NCBI GenBank assembly: GCA_021397845.1
Contig: CM038050.1
Coordinates: 115,495,891-115,559,890 of the forward strand
DNA length: 64,000 bases
Source: Areca catechu
Lineage: Eukaryota > Streptophyta > Magnoliopsida > Arecales > Arecaceae
Reading direction: 5' to 3'
A program made the translations under genes and the position numbers. Shown piece by piece: positions 56,555 to 64,000 of this stretch; the stretch's first letter is position 1, and each line of letters starts with the position of its first letter. The notes under the pieces are model-generated. The model was given only the letters and a program-made list of their open reading frames with translations. It made no database searches and had not been told where the DNA came from.

Positions 56555-57665
56555 TGTTGACTCTGATCTTGATTTTGATGATTGACAAAATGCTTAAGTA
56601 TATATGAGTACTAATTATATTTTTAGGTTTATTTATTAGATCATAGGACTCATCCATGTTGAATGAAGAAATGTTTGTATTTCAGTTGAAGAAGTCCTTC
56701 AAATTCATGGAATTTCAAGTTATAAGGACATTGAAACATAAGGAAGACTTGCAAAAACTTAAAGTTTGATTTGGAAAAAGTTTCATCAAGTTTTAGTACT
56801 GACACAAGCAAGTATCGACTTATGAAGAAGTTCAAGTGTCGACTTAAGGCCTGAGAACAATAAAAATATAGAACTGTATCAATACAGAATTTTTACCTTG
56901 AGCTGATCCAAGTGTCGACTCATAGAAATCAAGTGTCGACTCATGAAGAACTCAAGTGTCGACACTTGGAGTAATGGCTAGTTTTTTAGAAGTGCAGAAT
57001 TGATTCCAACTTGTTTCAAATGGCTAGTTTTTCATCCCCAATGATCATAAACGGTCATCTATGGGTTAGAAAGTTATATAAACACCAAAAATCAAATGGA
57101 AAAGTAATCCTTTGGTAAGATCATTGAATATCCTTTAAGGATTCAAGAGTTGAGTGGTTCAAGCCTTCAAGCTTCCAAAGATAAGAGAGTTGATCCAAGT
57201 CCACAACACCAAGCTTCATTCGAAGGCTTCAACAAATTGAAGACAAGCTTCTTCAACATCATCCAGGAGCTTCAAAGAGATACTTGCTTTATTTTAGAAA
57301 GCTTTATTATATTATTTACTTTCATTCTTTTATTGTTGTATCAAAGTTTTTGATGAGCCTTGGAAAACCAAAGAGGTTGTTGGTTAGCCTTTATATAAAA
57401 CTAACATAGGTTGTTGGTGATCCCGTAAAAGCAACATAGGTTATTAGTGAACCCGAAAAACCATTGAAGGTTGTTAGTTAGCCTAAATTATAAAACCAAC
57501 AAGGGGTTTGAACTTATGAGCTTAGGAAAATAAGTTGGGTTTTGATTAGTGAGCCCGAAAAACTAATCAACTATAATCTTGATGATTATATTGAAATATC
57601 CAAGGAAAACTTGGAAAGTGGATGTAGGTGCCTTGAAGTGCACCGAACCATTATATATTATCTCC
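56555..57665 (+). repeat. Fragment G: plus-strand Sirevirus-type LTR (5' part)
   Basis: Starts TGTTGACTCTGATC, followed by TTGATTTTGATGATTGAC, the U3 start of Sirevirus LTRs in plus orientation (compare 62000). It includes TGTCGACTYA repeats (56811-56965) and then the phrases GTTGTTGGTGATCCCGTAAA and TTAGTGAGCCCGAAAAACTA, which parallel the R-U5 part of H near 63280-63480. It breaks off near 57665, where inverted LTR sequence of B begins. Confidence 0.7.
56811..56965 (+). repeat. AAGTGTCGACTY repeats in G
   Basis: Five copies: AAGTATCGACTTATG, CAAGTGTCGACTTAAG, CCAAGTGTCGACTCATAG, CAAGTGTCGACTCATG and CAAGTGTCGACACTTGG. The last is a perfect palindrome across CAAGTGTCGACACTTG. Confidence 0.85.
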
Positions 57666-58141
57666 ATGGCCAAGTTTTGGATTTTCAAAAAGTCTTAGGC
57701 CTTGAGTCGACACTTGGGAACTTAAGTGTCGACACTTGAGTTTCAAGTGTCGACACTTGAGTTCTAAGTGTCGACACTTGGCATGCCATGAAAAATTTCT
57801 GCATGCCAAATGCTGAAGTATCGTTACTTGGGCTTCTAGGTATCGACACTTGGTTATGTAATTTTCATAAATAAGTGCCAATCAAGCCAAAAACATAAAG
57901 ATTGTTCATGAAACTTAAATGCAACATATATAAACAATAATTGAACTTATTTGTGCCCTTTTTGCATGGAAAAGACTCCTAAAATCATGAAAAATACTTT
58001 GTGCCAAATCATGCCATGATACTCTAACTTTGAGAATTTGAGGTGCTTGATTCCTGAAAACTCACAACTACAAATAATCATTAGTACAAAACATGTACTC
58101 AACATTTTGTTATTCATCAAAATCATAGTGTAAAGCCAACA
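57666..58141 (-). repeat. 3' LTR of B (U3 part only)
   Basis: The plus-strand right end TGTAAAGCCAACA gives the minus-strand start TGTTGGCTTTACAC. The reading continues with ATGATTTTGATGAATAACAA, the Sirevirus U3 start. The left side is lost at the inverted junction with G near 57665. Confidence 0.72.
57703..57853 (-). repeat. AAGTGTCGACACTTG array in the B LTR
   Basis: Six copies within 150 bases. Perfect palindromes AAGTGTCGACACTT occur at 57724-57737, 57745-57758 and 57767-57780. Flanking copies are degenerate (TATCGACACTTGG, AGTATCGTTACTTGGG). Confidence 0.9.
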
Positions 58142-58142
58142 A

Positions 58143-58392
58143 TTTTTTCCTTTTTGATGATGACAAAACCTTCAGTATATAAACATTTAAATTCAAATTT
58201 TGGATATGATACTTCATAAACATGATCTTAAGCTCATACAACACAACTTAAATAGATAAGAGGGATGATTTAAGCAAGTAAACTACATTTACTCTCCCCC
58301 TTTGTGAAACATTTCGTATCAGAGCAAGTTAAAGTATGAAATATCAAATTTGAAAGCTTTAAACAAACATTAATATCCTACTCCCCCTTTTT
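58143..58392 (-). other. Multiple polypurine tracts of B
   Basis: Minus-strand AAAAAGGAAAAAA lies against the LTR (58143-58155), AAAGGGGGAGAG at 58292-58303 and AAAAAGGGGGAG at 58381-58392. The layout parallels A and is a Sirevirus trait. Confidence 0.75.
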
Positions 58393-58738
58393 GTCAATTA
58401 TTAAATAGTAAAGGGAGTAAACTCCCCATCAATAAATGCACTAAGACAAAAAAGGTATTATAGCTCATACAAGATTTAGTTTTTCAAAAGTGAATAGGTA
58501 TCAAAGCCGAAGAGTAGGATATCAAAGTCAATATTATCAAAGCAAAATTCAAACAAAGTGAATTCAATGAGTGTAAGCATGAAAATGAAATACATATATA
58601 TATCAAATAGTGTTTTCAGTACAAAATTTGCTAAATCAATCAGCAACACTGAAACATACAGTAGAGTACATAAACTAGAGTACATAAGCTTGAAGCACGA
58701 ATGATAGATAGCATACAACAAAATGAACATCTATGAGG

Positions 58739-60369
58739 CTAATCCTCATCAGATGGAAGCTCAAGAGTAATAGGTGCACTAATCCTGGACCTAGGTACTA
58801 AGGCTTTAGGAGGTCCTTGGGCTAAAACCCTATGACTTCTTGTATGAGTAGAAGGTCCATGTGTGGGTACAACCCTAGAGAATCTAGTCGATGGAGGAGG
58901 AAGTATCTCAGCTGGAGTAACAAAGTCTGGAGTGGAATCGATCATGTCAGCTAGAGGAGGGACCTCAGAAGTAGCTGGAGTACGATCATCTTTACTGACC
59001 ATTTGATAACGTCCAGCAAGGTCTACACTGCTGTCCGTACTGCCATCACTAGAACTATCAGTGCCATAATCTACATCACCACCATCAGCATCATCAGTAC
59101 CACCATCATCAGCATCGTCATGTCCATCTGGGTGGTCATCATCATCACCATCAACATGTGGGGCTGCAGGAGCTGCTGCAGGAAGAAGGGATCTAAGCAA
59201 ATCCTCGATGCATGCGAATCCTACCTCCATGGTGCGACGCAACTCAGTGTGCTCCAAAGCGGTGTGGGCTCAAAGGCCCTCAATCTCGATCCTCAACTGA
59301 GTCATCTAGACACCGAATCCAACAATCTCGCTCCTCAGCTTAGTGAACTGCTGCCTGGAGTGCTCCTCAAAAGATATATCACTAGCAGATGGTGGAGGAG
59401 CAGAGGGTGTACCAGCAGGAATCACCGGCTCGATCTTTGATGCAGGACCAACACGTGGAGGTATACCAACTGGCCCTGATAGCCAAGCCTCGGCCTCTCT
59501 CAGCTCGTCCTCCTCATCTGTCTCCTGACCAGACTCTCTATGAATCCAACTCCCAGCAACCAATCTATAATCCATCTAGTGTAGGGATCTCTTGTCATAA
59601 ACATCCGTATAAAGTATCTCCTTGGAGGTCTCCCGCACCAAAGGAACTCGGTAAGCTCAAAATAGACGAGTGAGTGCCATCCCGTATGGCAAGCAGTGTC
59701 TCCTCTGGGACACTACGTCTCTCATCTAAGCCAACATAAGTGAAAGGAGGTCAATCTGAATCCCCTGAGTCAGACTCACCATGAGCATCAGCTCCCGCTC
59801 CATAATGAAGTCAAACTTGCCAGTCTTCGAGAGCAGAATTTGTGCTGTGATATGATGGAGTAGGCGCATCTTGACCGATAGCTAGTTCATGGTGACCACT
59901 ATCACTCCGCGAACATCCTCTCTCTCAATTATACACCGAAAGGCCTCCTCCTTATCCTCAACAAAAAAGATGCAAATACCTTTATGAGGAATCTCCCATA
60001 CTCAACTCAAGACCTCCTCAGACAAGAGAATCTGTACTCCTCTGACAATAGTGCTCCATAGTAGACGATGGCAATCTAGTCCTCCATAAAACTTTCGCAC
60101 CAAATGAGGATAGTACCTCTCCTGCATAGTACAGAAGGATACTAGTCCAGCATCTGAGAGTGTCTGTCTAATTTGAAAATGCTGTCGATCAAAAAACTCT
60201 AGATCAATCCGCCTACTAGCTACCACTACCTTTCCTGCCATCCTCTCTGCAGTGGGGATCCAGGAGCTGCTGAACTGCTAGACTGTCTAATGTCATGCTT
60301 GGCCTTCGATCTCCTCTCTAAACTCTGTCCAAACCTCCTCTTCACTGCCAATCTCTTCCGAGGACCCAT
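58739..60369 (-). pseudogene. Env-like ORF3 of Sirevirus B
   Basis: The start at 60369 gives MGPRKRLAVKRRFGQSLERR, a basic N-terminus. After a frameshift near 60230 the plant-transposon-protein domain continues (60241-60002): SRRIDLEFFDRQHFQIRQTL and YYPHLVRKFYGGLDCHRLLW. It matches GRRIDFTFLDEMGMKIKNWI and the following Trp/Tyr-rich block in A. Stops occupy 60001-59580. Two further frames encode a Pro-rich part (59575-59306) and a C-terminus (59257-58739) with a dense Asp stretch (GDDDDHPDGHDDADDGGTDD). Function of ORF3 is not established. Confidence 0.75.
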
Positions 60370-60444
60370 GACTACAGGCTGAGCGAAGAAAGGGAAGGAA
60401 GAAAAAGGATAAACATAATGAATAGGGATCGGTCTGAACAAGTT

Positions 60445-61451
60445 AAGAATAGAGGTTCAGCCAAGGATGTGACTAAAAGAGAGGGTAAACAGGTCTAGGT
60501 TTTGCTTTTAAAAATGATACTAGTTTTAAAAAAATAACTAGGGTTTGTTTTAAAATGGGAATGAAATCAAATAGATTTTAGGTTTGGGATTAGCCGTAAA
60601 ACATGAAATCGGAGGATAAAAACTTTAGTAAAATAGTTAAAACTATGAGATCAAACAATGCCGAGTAAAATTAACCTTTTATTCGGTAGAAAATTGGTTT
60701 ATAAAGCATCAAAAGGTGGTTTTGCCCTAAAAATTTCAATCCAACAGTAAAATCAAGTGAAATAAAGCCAAAAAGAGGCATGGATTGTAAAATCAAACAT
60801 ACAAATCATCTAAATGAGTGTAATCCAAGAAATATGTACTTAAATCAAACAAAAATAGGGTTTTTGACCAAAAAAATTCTTCAATGTAATAGTTAGATGG
60901 GTGAAAACGGACGTTTATGATGGGGAACCGGTCCAAAAATGAGAAGAAATCCAAGTAAAATACGGACACAGATTTTCCACTGATTGGAAACCCAAAAACA
61001 ATCCAAAATCATGAAAAACTAGATTTAAATGAGATAAAATGGACAAAAATGAGAAAATCTAGGGTCTATGATTTGAATGTGAAGGAGGAGGGAGAGGATT
61101 ACCTGGATTTGAAGGGGCGAAGGGGGAAAACGATTGTTTTGGAGGATGGAGGAGACATGGGGATCACTACAGCACTTGAGAAAAAGGGAGGAAATGAAAT
61201 ATAAAAGGTTCAATTTTGCCCTAAAAAATTTGAAATTTCTACGAGTATCGACACTTCAAATTTCTCAAGTGTCGACACTTGGTCAGGTGTCGACACTTCA
61301 CAAAATCCAAGTGTCGACACTTGGCCAAGAAATTTTCGAGAAAAATCAAAAAATTTTCAAAAAATCAAGGAATGTTTTAAAAGGTTTTAAGACTCAATAA
61401 AAGTGATTTTTGAGCAAAAATAAATTAGGTAGGACAGAATTTGAGAGAGTT
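60445..61451 (-). other. Spacer between RNase H and ORF3 of B
   Basis: About 1 kb of AT-rich sequence without a supported gene. Its only marked structure is the palindrome cluster at 61244-61324, close to the end of RNase H. Confidence 0.7.
61244..61324 (-). repeat. AAGTGTCGACACTTG cluster in the B spacer
   Basis: Four copies in 81 bases: AGTATCGACACTTC, CAAGTGTCGACACTTGG (61266-61282), GGTGTCGACACTTC and CCAAGTGTCGACACTTGG (61307-61324). The last is an 18-bp perfect palindrome. The word is the same as in the LTR of this element. Confidence 0.9.
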
Positions 61452-61999
61452 CTAAGAGAATGGATCAATGACACCTAACTCTCTTCTAATCATACAAAAT
61501 CTCTCTTCACTCAAGGGTTTGGTAAATGCATCAGCTAGTTGATCATCAGTACACACAAAATCAAGTATCACATTAGTGTTTTGTACATGATCTCTTATAA
61601 AATGATGTCTTATTTTAATGTATTTACTTCTTGAATATTGCACAGGATTCTTAGTTAGATTAATTGTACTAGTATTGTTACATCTTATGGGTGTCTTAAT
61701 TAGTTTAATGCCAAAATCTTCGAGTTGTTTTATCCATAGGACTTGAGCACAACAGCTTCTAGCTGCTATATATTCAACTTTTGCCATAGATAGAGCAACC
61801 GAATTCTGTTTCTTGCTACTCCATGAGATCAAATTTACTCCAAGAAAATGACAGGTTCCACTAGTACATTTACGATCAAGTATACACCCAGCAAAGTCAG
61901 CATCAGAATAAGAAATTAATTCAAATAAAGAATCTCTAGAGTACCAAAGACCAATATCAATTATGCCAGACAGATATCTAAGTATGCGTTTAACAGCCA
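61452..61999 (-). pseudogene. RNase H of Sirevirus B (5' truncated)
   Basis: A clean frame from the H junction to a stop at 61452: NMAVKRILRYLSGIIDIGLW, YSDADFAGCILDRKCTSGTC, SWSSKKQNSVALSMAKVEYI and VCTDDQLADAFTKPLSEERF. Three acidic catalytic positions are visible. RT and everything upstream lie beyond the LTR of H and outside the window. The frame itself is unbroken, but it can only be a fragment. Confidence 0.88.
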
Positions 62000-63738
62000 T
62001 GTTGACATCATAAGTGATTTTGATGATAATCAAACATTGGAGCATGTACATTTATTACTTACAACTCTTCAAGTGTTGGACAAGTTTTTGTAGGACGAAT
62101 AACAGGTTCAACCTTTAATTCCTATACTTCTATTTTCTTGATTGAGTTGTGTTGTAAATATTTTTGTAAAGAAGAACCCAATCAAAATACTAAGAAAAAT
62201 TAGTTTAAAAGGATTACTTTTATGAGTATGTGTGTGCCATGAATTTTAGTTTGAGTTGGTTTGTGTGAAATTATAAATGAGTTGGTGAGAGTTCTCTTTA
62301 AGTTCAATTATAAAAATCCTGAAGAAGACACCGAGCCAACCCCAAGTGAAGAAGAACCGACTCTGCTTACAGGCATGTAGCAAGGATTCTGGAATGCAGT
62401 AATCTGAGCCAACTTGATGGAAAGTGAGTCGACTCCAGTGAATCCTAATCGATTAGAATCAGTCCGAGCCGACTCCTCCAGAGTCCATTTTTTGAAAATT
62501 TTTTAGAACAGCCAAGCGAGCCGACTCGAACCAAAAAGAGCCGACTCTGTGATAACTAATTCTGAAAGCCAGAGAAAGTGAGCCAACCCGAACTGCATTG
62601 AGCCGACTCTTCAAAAAGGTTTATTGAATGTAAGAAGAAGAGCCGACCCAAGCTGAAAAGAGCTGACTCCTCAAGTTCAAGATTTTCAAGATTCAAGTTC
62701 GAGCCGACCCGAGTGACAAACAGCCGACTCGTCCAGAGTGAGGTTTTGCACCTTGAGACAAAGAGCCGACTGTATTAAAAAAATGGTGACTCGACCTATT
62801 GACTCGAAGGATCCGAGCTGACTCGAAGGAATCCAGGCCGACTCAAATGACGCTTTCAAGTATCCAATGGCTAGTTCCAGAATTTGTTTTTAAATGCTAA
62901 AAGGTGCTCCAACAGTCAAAAATCATTTTCCAAAGGTCTACAATGGTTAGAATTGTCTTGGGATGATGAAAGACTTTAAATTTGAAGGATTTGAATCTGC
63001 TTGCAATAATGATTTAGAGAGTTCTTCAAAGAAAGAGAGCTTCATTGAATATCCTACCCACCAACAATAAAAGAGCACAAGAGCATTCAAGTCAAGCTTT
63101 CAAGTCTTCACCAACTAAAATTTGAAGCTTGAAGCAACTTTAAGAAGAAGCCATTGAAGTCATTAAAGCTTATTCAAGTGCATTCAATTGGACTTCCAAA
63201 AAGCTGCACCGGCAACTATCCGACAAATTGAGTTTGTCATTCTTATTGCATTTAATTTTCAATTCAATCTTTGAATTGTTGGGTTATTAGTGAGCCCGGT
63301 TGAAAAACCAAATAGGTTCTTAGTGAGCCTTGTTAAAACCAAGGGTTAGGTTCTTGGTGATCCTGTAAAAACCAAGTTGGGTTTCTTTGGTGAGCCTATC
63401 AAAACCAAAGGGTGTTAGATTTTCTTTGGTGATCACGTAAAACCAAAGTATAAAGGTTCTTGGATTGTGATCCTGTAAAACAATCCTTCTGATTCGGGTG
63501 TGAATATAATGGAAATCCTAAGTGGTGTCTTTGAAATAGATGTTGGAGATGGGTTGCTCCGAACCACTATAAATTTGATATGTTTGTATTGTGCTTTCTT
63601 GACTCTATTTAGCTTCTGCATTTTATAATTCTATCACAGCACCTACCACTTGCAAAGGATTTTTAATAGCACATTATTTGCTTCAATTTTTTAAAAGATG
63701 CAATTAACTCACCCTCTTGGGTAGCCACCTAGGCAATA
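62000..63738 (+). repeat. 5' LTR of H
   Basis: Starts TGTTGACATCATAAG and ends CACCTAGGCAATA, where CAACA is expected. 1,739 bp, against 1,741 and 1,761 for the A LTRs. The R-U5 part has repeated TTAGTGAGCC and GGTGATCCTGTAAAAACCAA phrases (63280-63480). Confidence 0.92.
62331..62850 (+). repeat. GAGCCGACTC array in the H LTR
   Basis: About eighteen to twenty copies of GAGCCGACTC and variants, the reverse complement of the GAGTCGGCTC words of A, as expected from the opposite orientation. The strand bias within the array is therefore element-linked. Confidence 0.85.
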
Positions 63739-63740
63739 AC

Positions 63741-63751
63741 TGGTATCAGAG
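63741..63751 (+). other. Primer binding site of H
   Basis: TGGTATCAGAG, two bases after the LTR end. Complementary to initiator methionine tRNA. Confidence 0.9.
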
Positions 63752-63783
63752 TAGTGTCTCTGATTATCTTGGAGTAAAGATTG

Positions 63784-64000
63784 ATGGCTCATCCCATGAG
63801 TACGTCTTTGGCCGAAGGCCAGTCAACTAATAGGCCTCTACTTTTCACAGGCATAAATTATTCTTATTGGAAAGCACGAATGAAAATCTATATTCAAGCT
63901 ATTGATTTTTAATTATGGAAGGTCATTCTCAAAGGGCCACAAGTTCCCATGATCAAAATTGATGGCATGGATGTTCCTAAGCCTGAAGAGGATTGGGACG
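63784..64000 (+). pseudogene. gag start of H (window-truncated)
   Basis: ATG at 63784; reads MAHPMSTSLAEGQSTNRPLL, then FTGINYSYWKARMKIYIQAI. Codon 43 (63910-63912) is TAA, where A has CAA (Gln), so the frame is interrupted by one transition. After the stop the same frame reads LWKVILKGPQVPMIKIDGMD. Trp at codon 29 is intact here while A has TGA, so A and H carry different inactivating changes. The gene runs off the window. Confidence 0.88.

Larger units (their letters stand above)
57666..61999 (-). mobile_element. Element B: 3' part of a diverged Sirevirus
   Basis: Minus-strand order from the right: RNase H (cut at 61999 by LTR H), palindrome-bearing spacer, env-like ORF3, three polypurine tracts, and U3 of the 3' LTR (58141 down to about 57666). 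The order and the RNase H motifs match A, but LTR and spacer sequences differ and use another palindrome (AAGTGTCGACACTTG). It is a second Sirevirus family. Confidence 0.82.
62000..64000 (+). mobile_element. Element H: Sirevirus of the A family (5' end)
   Basis: 5' LTR (62000-63738), primer binding site and the start of gag; the rest lies beyond the window. It is inserted into RNase H of B. The LTR matches both A LTRs in reverse complement. The gag start differs from that of A at a few codons. Completeness cannot be judged. Confidence 0.88.

Noticed and set aside
59003..59440. 145-codon Ile/Thr-rich plus-strand frame
   Set aside because: Antisense of the Asp-rich segment of ORF3 of B (GAT/GAC runs read as ATC/GTC). 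No independent support.

Overview
This window is plant nuclear DNA made almost entirely of nested LTR retrotransposons. I found no host gene, rRNA, tRNA, CRISPR array or bacterial-type feature. The evidence is Ty1/copia and Ty3/gypsy polyproteins in both orientations, initiator-methionine-tRNA primer binding sites (TGGTATCAGAGC), 5-bp target-site duplications, and Sirevirus-type elements with a plant-specific env-like third ORF. A large-genome plant, plausibly a monocot, fits. The species cannot be fixed from this sequence.

Layout, left to right. 1-8096: a decayed plus-strand gypsy chromovirus (P), whose 3' LTR holds a collapsed minus-strand gypsy element (Q, 5086-7088). 8097-8657: a Sirevirus LTR fragment (J). 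8658-11654: the 5' part of a minus-strand gypsy element (F). 11655-43698: a minus-strand Tork/Angela-like copia element (C), whose 5' LTR is split by a complete Sirevirus (A, 17860-38864) and by a non-autonomous LTR element (L, 39222-43385). Sirevirus A itself contains a nearly complete plus-strand copia element with 2.4-kb LTRs (I, 20046-29918). 43699-56554: a second Tork/Angela-like element (D, minus), split by a non-autonomous gypsy element (E, 48195-54345). 56555-57665: a plus-strand Sirevirus-type LTR fragment (G). 57666-61999: the 3' part of a diverged minus-strand Sirevirus (B). 62000-64000: the 5' LTR, primer site and gag start of a plus-strand Sirevirus (H) of the same family as A.

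Target duplications support the nesting: GTAGG for I, TCGAA for E, AGCAT for L, CAAGT/CAAAT for A and CCTTG/CCCTG for Q. All pol genes carry stops or frameshifts. The only long intact ORF is the 549-codon gag-like frame of E, an element that has otherwise lost gag core, protease, RT and RNase H.

The most unusual signal is non-coding. Clusters of short palindromes built on GTCGAC or GTCGGC recur in LTRs of unrelated families (Sireviruses A, H, J; copia C; element L). A second form, AAGTGTCGACACTTG, occupies the equivalent sites in Sirevirus B, fragment G and copia D. In both Sireviruses the element's own version of the motif recurs between RNase H and the env-like ORF, which suggests a second copy of the U3 control module there. 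Element I has a different set: hairpins in its LTR and four TGTGTACACA-type palindromes in its leader.
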